Assembly (NCBI RefSeq): GCF_002160255.1
Contig: NZ_NFKF01000006.1
Location: 62,001 to 126,000, forward strand
DNA length: 64,000 nucleotides
From: Olsenella sp. An188
GTDB lineage: Bacteria; Actinomycetota; Coriobacteriia; Coriobacteriales; Atopobiaceae
Reading direction: 5' to 3'
The notes beneath the pieces were generated by a model. The model searched no databases. It was not told where the DNA came from and saw only the letters and a list, made by a program, of their open reading frames with translations. Below are positions 6,376-15,721 of this stretch, in pieces (the first letter of the stretch is position 1; each line of letters begins with the position of its first letter). Position numbers and translations under genes: made by a program.

Positions 6376-8538
6376 CTAGGACCGGCGAATCATCTCCGTG
6401 ACGATCTCCGCCACCTGCGCGGCCTGGTCGCCGCTCACGTTCTCGGGAACGTCCTGCGGGGTGTGGGAGAGCGCGGGGAGGCCGTTGGCGTCGACGCCGC
6501 GGATCGTGACCGAGCGCAGCGACGAGCGCATGGCCTGCGTGGCGTCGGTGTCCTGCCACTCGCACGGACGCTGGTCGAGCTGGACGTGGAGGTCGGAGGC
6601 GGCGCCGAGCAGCAGGCGGGAGATGCGGCGGTCGGCGCGGCGGGTGCCGTGGAGCCCCTCGTTCTTGAGCAGCGAGAGCGACCCGGCGCCCACGCAGTCG
6701 AGGTTGACCACGAAGCAGCCGCGCACCTCGGAGCGGTGCTGCCGCAGGAAGGCGCGCATGCCCGCGTGGTCGAGCGAGGACGCGCCGAGCGCCACGAACC
6801 ACACGTCGTGCGCGACGAGGGCGTCGTCCCCGAGGGACAGGACGGCCTCGCGAAGCTCCTCCTCGCTCGGGGCCTCCTCGTCCTCGACGAGCCTGAGTCC
6901 CGCGCGGGGCGCGGCGCCTCCGCGCCAGACGTCGTCGGAGTCTGAGTCGGGGTCGGCGCCGCCGAGCCAGCCGTCTCCGGCGTCGGAGGCCTCGGCTTTG
7001 GCCTGCCTGCGGAGCCTGCCGATGAGTCCGCTCAGCGGGTTCTTCTTCCCCTTGTCGGGATGGGGGCGCTCGGAGGAGATGGTGGCGATGGGCTCGGGCG
7101 CGGCGACGCCCTTTGCGGGTGCGAGCGGCTCCGGCGCCTGCTGGGCCGCAGGACGCGGCGTGGTCGGCGCCACGCGCGTGGCACCCGGGTCGTCCGCGAA
7201 CGGGTCGGACTCGCTCTCGGAGGGATCCGGGAGGTCGAAGAGCGAGGCACGACGCGCGACGCTCGAGAGGGTCGGTCGGTAGCTCGACTTGCCCCACTCC
7301 GGGTCAGCCGGCGCCTCGGGGCGCGGCGTGGGCTGGGTGGGCTGCGTCGCGTCGGGGTCGAGCGCGTCGTCGAGGTTGGTGAGGCCGGAGGAGTCCTTCG
7401 GGCCCACGCCGCGGCCCTCCTCGTCCATGACGATCGAGAAGCGCCCCGTGGAGAGCAGGTCCTCGCGCGTCGCCTCGGTCGCGTCCGCGGGGGCCTCGGC
7501 GGGCTCGGCGGGCGCCAGGGGAGCCGTCTGGCCGGCAGGCGCGGGCGCCTCCGCGCTCGCGGCGGCGGGGGCCGGCGCGGCGGCGCGGGCAGCGGGCTCG
7601 ACGTACTCTATCTCGCAGGACTCGGGCAGGATGCCGAGCTCGCGCAGGACCTCGGCGCCGCGACGCACCCCGAGCACCGGCTCAGGCTCGAGGCTCGCGG
7701 TGAGGTCCTCCTGCACGGGCGCCTCCTCGACGGGCTCGTCGAGGTCAGCAGCCTCGTCGGCGGCCTCGGGGTCGGCGGCCTCCTCGACCTCGGGACGCTC
7801 GCGGGGGACGAGGCCGCTCGGGCGCACGTTCTCGAGCACGCCGAGAAGGGCGGCGACCGAGGACTTGTTGTCGTTGGCGCCCTCGGTGCACGGGGCCGTG
7901 CGCTCGGCGATCGCCCCGACGGCCCCGAGGACGGCCGGGAGGGAGGCGACGATGCCCGCGATCCAGAACACGATGCGCGCGGGAGACGGGATGAAGCCGA
8001 GCAGCTGAACGAAGGCGCACAGGGCCACGGCGTAGGAGCACGGGACGCTGAGTCTGGCCGCGAGCGGCAGGTACGGCGCGAGCGGCGAGGAGACGAGGAA
8101 GTTCTCCCGCGGGGAGTCGTAGTGGGCCACGACCACGATGGGACGGTTGCCCTTGGTCACGAGCGGGCCGGTCGCGCGGTGGACCGCCACGACGTTCTGG
8201 CTCTGGGCGCTCGGGCCGACGGAGAGCGACACCTCACGCCCAAACATGCGCATCACGGCGAGGACGGCGGGGACGGCTGCGAGGAGCAGGCCCACGATGG
8301 TGAGCGGGAGCACCCCGACCCCGGAGACGATGACGCCCAGGAACATGGCAATGGAGATGACCGCGGGGACGACCCCGCCGAGCGAGGGCGCGGAGAAGTC
8401 CTCGACGTGGACCTCGACGTCGTGCTGCCCCATGAGGCGAGAGATGACCTCAGCGGCCTGGAGCTCCTCCTGGCTGTTGGCGGGCGAGATCCCGACCTTC
8501 TCGTTGAGGTAGTCCAGGTAGTCGTGTGTCATGGACAT
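6376..8538 (-). CDS. M28-like membrane protein with a large disordered insert; catalytic Glu pair replaced
   Basis: 720 residues. Several M28 aminopeptidase landmarks are present: VVAHYDSP (His139, Asp141), GANDNKSSVAALL (Asp223), NLDCVG (about Asp614) and LSHTPQD (about His692). Where M28 enzymes carry the Glu-Glu pair (GAEEAGL), this protein has GASSLDHAG, so the base and a metal ligand are changed. Hydrophobic segments occur at about 55-97 and 166-210. A 300-residue Ala/Pro/Glu-rich, probably disordered insert lies between the second and third motifs. Start ATG 8538 is preferred because AAAAAGGA is well spaced; ATGs at 8547 and 8532 are alternatives. Confidence 0.75.
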   Translation of the reverse strand: MSMTHDYLDYLNEKVGISPANSQEELQAAEVISRLMGQHDVEVHVEDFSAPSLGGVVPAVISIAMFLGVIVSGVGVLPLTIVGLLLAAVPAVLAVMRMFGREVSLSVGPSAQSQNVVAVHRATGPLVTKGNRPIVVVAHYDSPRENFLVSSPLAPYLPLAARLSVPCSYAVALCAFVQLLGFIPSPARIVFWIAGIVASLPAVLGAVGAIAERTAPCTEGANDNKSSVAALLGVLENVRPSGLVPRERPEVEEAADPEAADEAADLDEPVEEAPVQEDLTASLEPEPVLGVRRGAEVLRELGILPESCEIEYVEPAARAAAPAPAAASAEAPAPAGQTAPLAPAEPAEAPADATEATREDLLSTGRFSIVMDEEGRGVGPKDSSGLTNLDDALDPDATQPTQPTPRPEAPADPEWGKSSYRPTLSSVARRASLFDLPDPSESESDPFADDPGATRVAPTTPRPAAQQAPEPLAPAKGVAAPEPIATISSERPHPDKGKKNPLSGLIGRLRRQAKAEASDAGDGWLGGADPDSDSDDVWRGGAAPRAGLRLVEDEEAPSEEELREAVLSLGDDALVAHDVWFVALGASSLDHAGMRAFLRQHRSEVRGCFVVNLDCVGAGSLSLLKNEGLHGTRRADRRISRLLLGAASDLHVQLDQRPCEWQDTDATQAMRSSLRSVTIRGVDANGLPALSHTPQDVPENVSGDQAAQVAEIVTEMIRRS

Positions 8539-8670
8539 GCTGTGCATCCTTTTTACGAGTCTCGCGAGCGTGGTCACGCGGCGTGCATACAATCAAAAGA
8601 GTATACGTCTTGTCATCTCGTTTCGTAGAAAAGACGCAGACGACGCAAACAGCGGTGCGAAAGGAGGCCC

Positions 8671-9633
8671 GTGAGGCTCACGAGGGACGACGAGCGGGCG
8701 AGAAGAATCTGCTCGCTCGCCATCGGCTTCATGAACGCGAAAGCGCCCGTCCCCTCCTCGGACGTGGCACGCGACTTCTACCCCGACCTCTCCCCCGACA
8801 GCTTCCGACGGGCCTTCCTCCGCGACCGGGAGGCGCTCGCGGCCTGCGGCGTGGTCATCGAGGAGCGAGGCAGCGACGGGGGCGAGTCGCTCTGGGGAGT
8901 CGACGAGGGCTGCTTCGCGAGGGGCGCCGAGCTCGGCGCCCTCGAGGCCGCGGCACTCGAGGTCGCCTGCCAGCCGCTGCTCGGCGACCCCGGGTTCTCC
9001 ATGGCCGACGAGCTCAGGCTCGCGCTCGCCAAGCTCACGCGTGCCTTCGCCGAGGCGGGTGTCGTGGCGAGCCCGCCCCGCCACGAGCCGCGCAGCTTCA
9101 CCGTGCTGCGCTCCTGCCTGCTCGCGGGCCATGCGGCCTCGATCTCCTACACCGACGCGCGCGGAGTCTCCTCCGAGCGCGTCGTCGCCCCCTACGGGCT
9201 CTTCGAGCTGCGCGGCGTCCGCTACCTCGTCGCTGCCCGGATCGGAGAGGGAGGCGCTCCGGAGGAGGGTTCCGAGCGCACCTACCGCCTCGACAGGGTC
9301 TCGTCGGCGGAGGAGCGGCGCGGCGTGTCCTTCGAGGTGCCCGCCGACTTCTGCGTGGACGACTGGAGAAGGCTTCCCTTCCAGATGGGGGACCCAACCA
9401 TCACCGCGCGCTTTGAGATTCCCCGCGGGCGCGAGCAGGACCTGCGGCGCGCCGCCGGTGTGCACGGAACCTTCGAGCTCGGGGACGACGTGCTCGTGTG
9501 GGAGGTCCCCGCAAGCTCCGAGGCCGCGGCGGCGAGCTGGGCCGTCGCGCAGGGCATCCGCCCCCTGGCCCCGGAGGGGCTCGTCAGCGCCTGGGAGCAC
9601 GTGCTCGAGGGGGTGGCCGGCGATGCCTCGTAG
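8671..9633 (+). CDS. WYL-domain transcriptional regulator (PafB-like)
   Basis: 320 residues. An N-terminal winged-helix region is followed by a WYL domain from about residue 145 (AASISYTDARG, YGLFELRGVRYLVA, RTYRLDRVSS) and a C-terminal extension. Tandem WYL proteins in actinobacteria include PafB/PafC, a heterodimeric activator of the RecA-independent DNA-damage response. The GTG start at 8671 has a strong GAAAGGAGG. It overlaps the next gene by 11 bp, indicating translational coupling. Confidence 0.85.
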   Translation: MRLTRDDERARRICSLAIGFMNAKAPVPSSDVARDFYPDLSPDSFRRAFLRDREALAACGVVIEERGSDGGESLWGVDEGCFARGAELGALEAAALEVACQPLLGDPGFSMADELRLALAKLTRAFAEAGVVASPPRHEPRSFTVLRSCLLAGHAASISYTDARGVSSERVVAPYGLFELRGVRYLVAARIGEGGAPEEGSERTYRLDRVSSAEERRGVSFEVPADFCVDDWRRLPFQMGDPTITARFEIPRGREQDLRRAAGVHGTFELGDDVLVWEVPASSEAAAASWAVAQGIRPLAPEGLVSAWEHVLEGVAGDAS

Positions 9634-10552
9634 GGGACCTGGGGCGGGGCGCCCCGGCGCGCTCGACGAGGCGCGGGAGCTCGTCGCGCTTGTCGCCAGC
9701 CTCTCCGAGGCCGGGGACGCCCTCACCGCTGAGGCGGTCGCCTCGCGGCTCGGAACCTCGGTCGAGCGGGCCGAGAAGCTCATATCCCTCGTGCTCACCT
9801 CCGTCGGGATCGGCGGGGCGACACTGCCGCTCGTCGAGGACGGCGGAGGGGTGACCCTCGCCTTCTCGCAGGGCGTCCGGGGCCGCAGGCTGCGGCTCAC
9901 GAGGACGGAGACCCTCGCACTCGCCGCCGCGCTCGAGCGGCTCGGCGTCGACGGGGACGACCCGCTGAGGGCGCGCCTCGAGCAGGCGGCCGCACGCGAG
10001 GGCGTGGACGAGGAGCTCGTAAGGAGAATCGTCTCCGAGGACCAGGACGTGCCGCGGGAGGCGCTCGAGGCCTGCGCGCGGGCGCTCGTGAGACGCGAGG
10101 ACCTGTCCTTCTCGTACAGGAAGTCGCCCGACGCGGCGGCTGAGGAGCGCCTCGTCAGGCCGGAAGGCCTGCGGCACGAGGACGGGTCTTGGTACCTCGA
10201 CGCGCTCGACCTGGGCCGCGGGGCACGACGAACCTTCAGGCTGGACCGCATGGAGGGCGCGCGGGGCGTGGCGGCGAGGGAGCCCCTCGCGCGCGCCGAG
10301 GCTGAAGCCGGCGGCGGCCGAGAGGTGAGGATATCGTTTTCCGACCCCAGCTACCTGGACCTTCTCCCCTGGCACGACCTGCGCGTGGAGCGCACGGCCG
10401 ACGGCGTCCAGGGCGTGACGCCCTACTACGGGGGGATGTGGCTCCCGCGCATGCTCGCGGCGTGTGGCGGCACCGCGACCACCGACGACGCCGAGGTCGC
10501 CGCGCTCGCCCGGAGCTACGCCCGCGGGCAGCTCGGGAGAGGCGTGCGGTAG
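9623..10552 (+). CDS. WYL-domain transcriptional regulator (PafC-like)
   Basis: 309 residues, the second member of a tandem WYL pair. The helix-turn-helix region is at about residues 20-60. The WYL domain follows from about 155 (LSFSYRKSPD, RPEGLRHEDGSWYLDALDL, RRTFRLDRME), ending in a WCX-like region. The ATG at 9623 lies inside the upstream gene, 11 bp before its stop. It is convergent with dinG (3 bp between stops); by analogy with PafBC I infer a DNA-damage role, which is not proven. Confidence 0.85.
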   Translation: MPRRGPGAGRPGALDEARELVALVASLSEAGDALTAEAVASRLGTSVERAEKLISLVLTSVGIGGATLPLVEDGGGVTLAFSQGVRGRRLRLTRTETLALAAALERLGVDGDDPLRARLEQAAAREGVDEELVRRIVSEDQDVPREALEACARALVRREDLSFSYRKSPDAAAEERLVRPEGLRHEDGSWYLDALDLGRGARRTFRLDRMEGARGVAAREPLARAEAEAGGGREVRISFSDPSYLDLLPWHDLRVERTADGVQGVTPYYGGMWLPRMLAACGGTATTDDAEVAALARSYARGQLGRGVR

Positions 10553-10555
10553 CGC

Positions 10556-13498
10556 CTACTCGTGGCTCGCGCGCCACGTCCTGATGTAGCGGCCCACGTT
10601 GGCGCTCTCGAGGCGCGAGACGTTGCTCGAGGGCAGGGAGCTCACGAAGAGCCTGCCGTACCCCTTGCTCGCCACGCGCGAGTCCGCGAGCACGAGCACG
10701 CCGGTGTCGGTCGCCGAGCGGATGAGGCGCCCCGCGGCCTGCTTGACCGAGATGACCGCCTCGGGCAGGGAGTAGCGCCACCACGCCCGGTCCTCCCGCC
10801 GGTCGCGCTCGCGCACGAGCGGGTCGTTGGGACTCGCGAAGGGCAGCTTCGGGATGACCACGCAGCGCAGGGTGTCCCCGGTCGCGTCGAAGCCCTCCCA
10901 GAACGAGCGCAGGGCCATCAGCGAGAGGGTCTTCTCGGCCATGAACCTGGTGCGCAGGCGTCGCGGGGAGCTTCCTCGCTCCTGGCAGGCAACGTCGAGG
11001 CCCTCCGCGGCGAGGCGGGGGCGCAGGGCCTCGTAGACGCGCTCCATGTCCCTTCGGTTGGTGAAGAGCGTCAGGACCGAGCCGCCCATGGCGACGTGCA
11101 CGTCAAAGAGCAGGTCCTCGAGGGCGCCCAGGTAGGCGCGGTCGTTCGGGGCGGGCAGGTCGCGCGTCACGACGACGGACATGTGCGCGTCGAAGTCAAA
11201 GCTCGAGTCGAGCCGCACGTCGCGGCGGGCGGCCTCCGGCAGCGCCGAGAGCCCGACCGCGGACTCGAAGTGCGAGAAGTCGTCCCCGACGGCGATGGTG
11301 GCCGAGGTGAACACCACGCTCTCCATCTCGGGAAGCCACCGCTCGGCAAGGTCGGCGCCCACGTCGATCTTCTCGGCAACGAGGCGCTCGGCGGCGATGC
11401 GGCGCTTGGAGCGGGAGAGCTGCGCGGAGTAGACGTAGCGCTCGTCCGTGCCGTCGCAGACGAGCCTGACGGCGGCGAGAAGATCGCGCACGAACCGCGC
11501 GGACTCGCCGAGGTCGACGGCCAGCTGGGGAGCGTCCGGGGCGAGGGCAGACACGGCCTCGGCGAGGGCCCGGGAGGTCTCGTCGAGCGCGTCGGCGGCG
11601 CGCTCTCCCGCCTGGGCGACCTCATCCCACTCCGACGTGGCCCGCACGGCCGCGTCGATCCACAGGGTCACGTTGTCGTAGCCGCCCTCCGAACGCGCGA
11701 GCGGGGCGAGCTCGTGGACGGCGAGGAACAGGTCGGCGACGGTCGTCGAGGCGCGCGCGGCGCAGGCCGCGGCCTTCGTGAAGAGCCCCACCAGCAGCGT
11801 GGACCCCTCGAGCGCCATGGACTGGACCATCGCGGCGTGAATGGCGCCGGTGCGCGTTCCGCCGAGCAGCTCGAAGGCGGCGCGGGCCTCCTCGCCCGAG
11901 ACCTCGACCGCCCACTGGCGGCGCGCCTCGGCCTCGAAGCCGTGCGCCTCGTCCACGACCCAGTGGCGCACGGGGGGCAGGATGCGCCCCTCGGCCTCCA
12001 CGTCGCGAAGCAGCAGGGAGTGGTTCGTCACCACCACGTCCGCCCGCGAGGCGCGGCGGCGGGCACCGTGCAGCAGGCACTCGCCGGGGAAGTAGGGGCA
12101 GCGGCCACGCAGGCACTCGCCCGGCGTGGTCGTGAGCATCGGGCGCGGCACGTAGCGCCAGCGGATGCCGAGGGCGTCGAGGTCGCCCTCGGGGGACTGG
12201 CAGGCAAAGGCGTAGGTCACCGCAACGGCCGTGAGCATGTCGCAGGCGATGGCGTTGTCGGACCGCCCGTCACGTCCCGAGACCGCGGCGAGCGGCAGCT
12301 CCCCGGTCGCCGCGCGGTCAACGCGGTGCAGGCACGGGTAGTGGTCGTAGCCCTTGAGGCTCGTGAACGAGAGGCCTCCCGGCAGGGCGGCCGCGAGCGC
12401 CGGGAGCTCGTGCGAGACGAGCTGGTCGGTGAGGGCGTTGGTCTTGGTCGCCACGCCCACGGTGACGTTGTTGCGCTGGGCGAAGAGCACCTCGGGGAGC
12501 AGGTAGGCCACGGACTTGCCCACGCCCGTCCCCGCCTCGATGGCGCGGTGCGTGGAGGTGGAGAGCGCCTCGGCCACCTCGCGGGCCATGGCGACCTGCT
12601 CGGGGCGGCGCTCCATGCGCTCGTACATCCTCGAGACCACCCCGCCGGGCTCGAAGGCGGCCTCGACCTCCTCGGCCGAGACGCCCCGCGTCGAGTCCAG
12701 CTCGGCGGCGTCGGCGCGCTGCGCTCCCTGGCAGGAGCGCACCAACTCGGCACGGACCGCCTTGAGCGAGAAGGACGTGCCGCCGTCCTCCTCGCCGAGG
12801 TCGGCAAGGTAGGAGAAGACCGGCCTGAACGGCCAGTCTACCTCGGGGTGCATCCCAGCGAGGCGGCCGAGCAGGCCCGCGGGGAGGTCGGCGATGGCGC
12901 AGAGCAGGATCGGCCACATGCCGCAGAGCGCCTCGACGTCGTCGCCGGCGCGGTGCGTCACCGAGGCGCAGCCAAAGGCGGAGGCCATGTCGGCGAGGCG
13001 GTGCGTCGAGAGCCTCGGAAGGGCTATGCGGGAGAGCGCGAGGGTGTCTATCCACGTGTCGGAGACCTCCGACCCGCCCGGGACCCCCTCGACGAAGGTC
13101 CTGTCGAACGTCGCGTTGTGGGCGAGCACCGGCCGCCCGCCGACGAACTCCGCGAGGGCGGCGACGGCGTCACGGGCGCTCGGAGCGTCGCTGACGTCGG
13201 CGTTGGTTATGCCCGTGAGCTGGGTGATCTCGGCGGGGACGGGCCCGCCGGGGTGCACGAAGGTCTCGAAGCGCTCCCGGACCTCGCGGCCGCAGAGCAG
13301 CGCCGCGGAGATCTCTATGAGGTCGCAGTCCTTGAAGGAGAGGCCCGTCGTCTCGGTGTCGAGCACCACGACCTCGTCCTCGAGGGGACCGAAGTCGAGC
13401 GCGCGAGCGCGCTCGGGCAGGCTTACGTAGGCATCCCTGACCACGTCGGGGGTGCCGGGAAGGAGTATGGCCTCCACCTGGGAGGCGACGTCCGTCAT
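10556..13498 (-). CDS. dinG: DinG-family helicase with N-terminal DnaQ-like exonuclease
   Basis: 980 residues. Residues about 43-200 form a DEDDh 3'-5' exonuclease domain (VVLDTETTGLS with Asp47/Glu49; LAHNATFDRTF; HRAGDDVEAL). An XPD/DinG superfamily 2 helicase follows: Walker A EAGTGVGKS, a DEAH box in WVVDEAHGFE, and cysteines YPCLH, ECLRGRCPYF and GECLLH placed as in the Fe-S cluster of the family. The architecture resembles Gram-positive DinG, whose B. subtilis member acts as an exonuclease. Its ATG overlaps the ddl stop (ATGA), so the two are co-translated. Confidence 0.92.
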   Translation of the reverse strand: MTDVASQVEAILLPGTPDVVRDAYVSLPERARALDFGPLEDEVVVLDTETTGLSFKDCDLIEISAALLCGREVRERFETFVHPGGPVPAEITQLTGITNADVSDAPSARDAVAALAEFVGGRPVLAHNATFDRTFVEGVPGGSEVSDTWIDTLALSRIALPRLSTHRLADMASAFGCASVTHRAGDDVEALCGMWPILLCAIADLPAGLLGRLAGMHPEVDWPFRPVFSYLADLGEEDGGTSFSLKAVRAELVRSCQGAQRADAAELDSTRGVSAEEVEAAFEPGGVVSRMYERMERRPEQVAMAREVAEALSTSTHRAIEAGTGVGKSVAYLLPEVLFAQRNNVTVGVATKTNALTDQLVSHELPALAAALPGGLSFTSLKGYDHYPCLHRVDRAATGELPLAAVSGRDGRSDNAIACDMLTAVAVTYAFACQSPEGDLDALGIRWRYVPRPMLTTTPGECLRGRCPYFPGECLLHGARRRASRADVVVTNHSLLLRDVEAEGRILPPVRHWVVDEAHGFEAEARRQWAVEVSGEEARAAFELLGGTRTGAIHAAMVQSMALEGSTLLVGLFTKAAACAARASTTVADLFLAVHELAPLARSEGGYDNVTLWIDAAVRATSEWDEVAQAGERAADALDETSRALAEAVSALAPDAPQLAVDLGESARFVRDLLAAVRLVCDGTDERYVYSAQLSRSKRRIAAERLVAEKIDVGADLAERWLPEMESVVFTSATIAVGDDFSHFESAVGLSALPEAARRDVRLDSSFDFDAHMSVVVTRDLPAPNDRAYLGALEDLLFDVHVAMGGSVLTLFTNRRDMERVYEALRPRLAAEGLDVACQERGSSPRRLRTRFMAEKTLSLMALRSFWEGFDATGDTLRCVVIPKLPFASPNDPLVRERDRREDRAWWRYSLPEAVISVKQAAGRLIRSATDTGVLVLADSRVASKGYGRLFVSSLPSSNVSRLESANVGRYIRTWRASHE

Positions 13499-14481
13499 GC
13501 CTCTTCCGCGTTCTTCTCGCCCACCTGGTGCGCCTCGAGCGCGTACTCGACGAAGCGCGCGCAGAGCTCGGGGAACTCGATGCCGCCGTGACGCGCCGAG
13601 TCGGGCAGCAGGGACTCGGCCGTCATGCCGGGGATGGTGTTGGTCTCGAGGATCACGGGCTCGCCGGCCTCGGTGACGATGAAGTCACTGCGCGAGCACC
13701 CGCGGCAGCCGAGGGCCCGGTGCGCGCGGACGGCAAGCTCCTGGGCACGGGCGTAGACGCCCGGCTCGAGGCGCGCGGGGATGACGTGGTGCAGGGCAGA
13801 CGGCTCGTACTTGACCTTGAGGTCGTAGAACTCCGCGCCCGTCACTATCTCGACGATCGGCAGCGCGTGGGCGTCCTCGTTGCCGACCACGGGCACCGTG
13901 ATCTCCATGCCCGTCACGCACTCCTCGACGAGCACGCGGCCACCGGCGGACGAGGCCCGCTCGATGGCGTCGGAGAGCTGGGCGCGCTCGGTCACGCGCG
14001 TGATGCCGAAGCTCGACCCGTTTGCCGCCGGCTTGACGAACAGCGGCAGGCCAAGCTCGCCCACGAGCTCGTCGACGCGCTCCTCAGAGAGCCGGGCGTG
14101 GCACGGGAGGTCGACGCCGCGCGGGACGCGGATGCCGGCGCGCGCGAACACCTCCTTGGCAAGCTCCTTCTCGGCCGAGACCGCCGAGGCCGTCACGCCC
14201 GAGAAGGTGTAGGGAATGTGCAGGATCTCGAGGAGGCCCTGGATGCAGCCGTCCTCTCCGTACGCGCCGTGGAGTGCCACGAAGGCCACGTCGTAGCTCC
14301 CCGACACGAGGCGCGCGACAAAGTCCCGTGCGGCAAGGTCGAGCAGGTCAGCGACCTTAAAGCCTGCGGCGAGAAGGGCGCGGCGAACCTCGCTCGCCGA
14401 CTGGAGCGAGATCTCCCGCTCGTCCGACCAGCCGCCGCAAATGACCGCCACGCGCTTGCTGCGCAGCACCTCTGTGTCCAT
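13495..14481 (-). CDS. ddl: D-alanine--D-alanine ligase
   Basis: 328 residues, ATP-grasp fold. It joins two D-alanines for the peptidoglycan stem peptide. Visible motifs: VAVICGGWSDEREISL at the N-terminus, VALHGAYGEDG, FVKPAANGSSFGI, EFYDLKVKY (Tyr as in D-Ala-D-Ala ligases, not the His of VanA-type enzymes) and ILETNTIPGMT. The last residues GEKNAEEA are encoded over a copy of the 12-mer repeat (13510-13521), so the repeat has been accommodated at the C-terminus. It is first gene of a two-gene unit with dinG. Confidence 0.96.
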   Translation of the reverse strand: MDTEVLRSKRVAVICGGWSDEREISLQSASEVRRALLAAGFKVADLLDLAARDFVARLVSGSYDVAFVALHGAYGEDGCIQGLLEILHIPYTFSGVTASAVSAEKELAKEVFARAGIRVPRGVDLPCHARLSEERVDELVGELGLPLFVKPAANGSSFGITRVTERAQLSDAIERASSAGGRVLVEECVTGMEITVPVVGNEDAHALPIVEIVTGAEFYDLKVKYEPSALHHVIPARLEPGVYARAQELAVRAHRALGCRGCSRSDFIVTEAGEPVILETNTIPGMTAESLLPDSARHGGIEFPELCARFVEYALEAHQVGEKNAEEA

Positions 14482-14583
14482 CGAAGCTCCCTCGCCGCTC
14501 GTCCCCGTGCGCTAGACTCTCACGTGGAGTTTTCCCTGCAGATGAGGATACTCCAGATGCCGCCTGACGACCCGGGAGAGACC

Positions 14584-15630
14584 ATGCCTGCAGACAAGAC
14601 CGAGAGGCGCGACCTCCACACCCTCACGCGCGGGGAGCTCCAGGAGCTCCTCTCCGGCCTCGGACAGCCCGCCTTCCGGGCCAAGCAGGTCGAGGAGTGG
14701 GTGTGGGTCAGAAACGCCCGCTCCTTCGACGAGATGACCAACCTTCCCAAGTCCCTGCGCGAGGAGCTCGCGCGCCGCTGCACCCTCGGGGGCGTCGAGG
14801 AGGCCGCGCGCCAGGTGTCCTCGGACGGAAGTCGCAAGTACCTGCTGCGCCTCTCCGACGGCGTGAGCGTCGAGTGCGTAGGCATGCCGTCCAGGAACCG
14901 CCTTGCGGTCTGCGCCTCCACGCAGGCGGGCTGCCCCATGGGCTGCGCCTTCTGCGCCACGGGCGCGGCCGGCCTCACGCGCTCGCTCACCGCCGCAGAG
15001 ATCTACGAGCAGGTCATGCACGTGCGCGACGACTTCAACGCGCGCGTCACGAGCGTGGTCCTCATGGGGCAGGGCGAGCCCTTCCTCAACTACGACGAGA
15101 CCCTCGCGGCCCTGCGCCGGCTCAACTCGCCCGAGGGCGCGGGCATAGGCGCGCGGCACCTCACGGTCTCCACCTGCGGCGTCATCCCGCAGATCATGCG
15201 CTTTGCCAACGAGCCCGAGCAGTTCACGCTCGCCGTCTCCCTCCACTCGGCCGTCCAGCGGACGAGAAACGCCCTCATGCCGGGCGTGCGCAAGTACTCC
15301 CTCGTCAACCTCTACAACGTCATGGGCGAGTACGTCTCCAAGACGGGCCGCCGTCCCACCTACGAGTACGCGCTCATCGGAGGCGTCAACGACACCGACG
15401 CCGAGCTCCAGGCCCTCTGCGACTTCTGCGAGGGAACGCTCGCCCACGTCAACCTCATCCAGCTCAACGAGGTCGAGGGCTCCAAGTTCCGCCCCTCCAC
15501 CGAGCTGAGGGCCCAGGACTTCGTCCGCAGGCTCGCCAACGTCGGCGTCGAGGCAACGGTCAGGAACTCTCGCGGCGCGGACATCGACGCCGCGTGCGGC
15601 CAACTCAAGCAGCGCATCCTAAGGTCGTAA
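14584..15630 (+). CDS. rlmN: 23S rRNA/tRNA adenine-C2 methyltransferase RlmN
   Basis: 348 residues, radical-SAM methyltransferase that makes 2-methyladenosine at 23S A2503 and tRNA A37. The cluster motif is CPMGCAFCATG (CX3CX2C). VVLMGQGEPFLNYD, TVSTCGVIP and LAVSLHSA are family signatures. The resolving Cys is expected in NSRGADIDAACGQL near the C-terminus. The start at 14584 has GGGAGAG upstream; an in-frame ATG at 14542 would add 14 residues but has no ribosome binding site. Confidence 0.96.
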   Translation: MPADKTERRDLHTLTRGELQELLSGLGQPAFRAKQVEEWVWVRNARSFDEMTNLPKSLREELARRCTLGGVEEAARQVSSDGSRKYLLRLSDGVSVECVGMPSRNRLAVCASTQAGCPMGCAFCATGAAGLTRSLTAAEIYEQVMHVRDDFNARVTSVVLMGQGEPFLNYDETLAALRRLNSPEGAGIGARHLTVSTCGVIPQIMRFANEPEQFTLAVSLHSAVQRTRNALMPGVRKYSLVNLYNVMGEYVSKTGRRPTYEYALIGGVNDTDAELQALCDFCEGTLAHVNLIQLNEVEGSKFRPSTELRAQDFVRRLANVGVEATVRNSRGADIDAACGQLKQRILRS

Positions 15631-15639
15631 CACACTTAC

Positions 15640-15653
15640 AGAACGTATGTTCT
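15640..15653. promoter_or_regulatory. LexA/DinR-like palindrome AGAACGTATGTTCT
   Basis: A perfect 14-bp palindrome matching the Gram-positive/actinobacterial SOS-box pattern GAAC-N4-GTTC. It lies between the convergent ends of rlmN and the small gene at 15722, with TATTAT just downstream. No gene starts nearby, so either it drives a short RNA or the match is fortuitous. Confidence 0.4.
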
Positions 15654-15666
15654 ATTATCTTGTAAC

Positions 15667-15703
15667 GCGAGGGGGAGGATGCATCGCGCGTCCTCCCCCT
15701 CGC
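15667..15703. terminator. Bidirectional terminator between rlmN and the parAB unit
   Basis: GCGAGGGGGAGGA (15667-15679) pairs perfectly with TCCTCCCCCTCGC (15691-15703), followed on the plus strand by CTTT. It lies between convergent stop codons. Confidence 0.8.
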
Positions 15704-15721
15704 CTTTGACTCGATTGCACC

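Noticed and set aside
10562-13591. Very long open frame (about 1000 codons) on the plus strand
   Set aside because: It is the antisense shadow of dinG in GC-rich DNA, with Gly/Arg/His/Val-rich low-complexity translation, no motifs and no start signals. The same holds for long antisense frames over gyrA, typA, yicG-like and purine genes.
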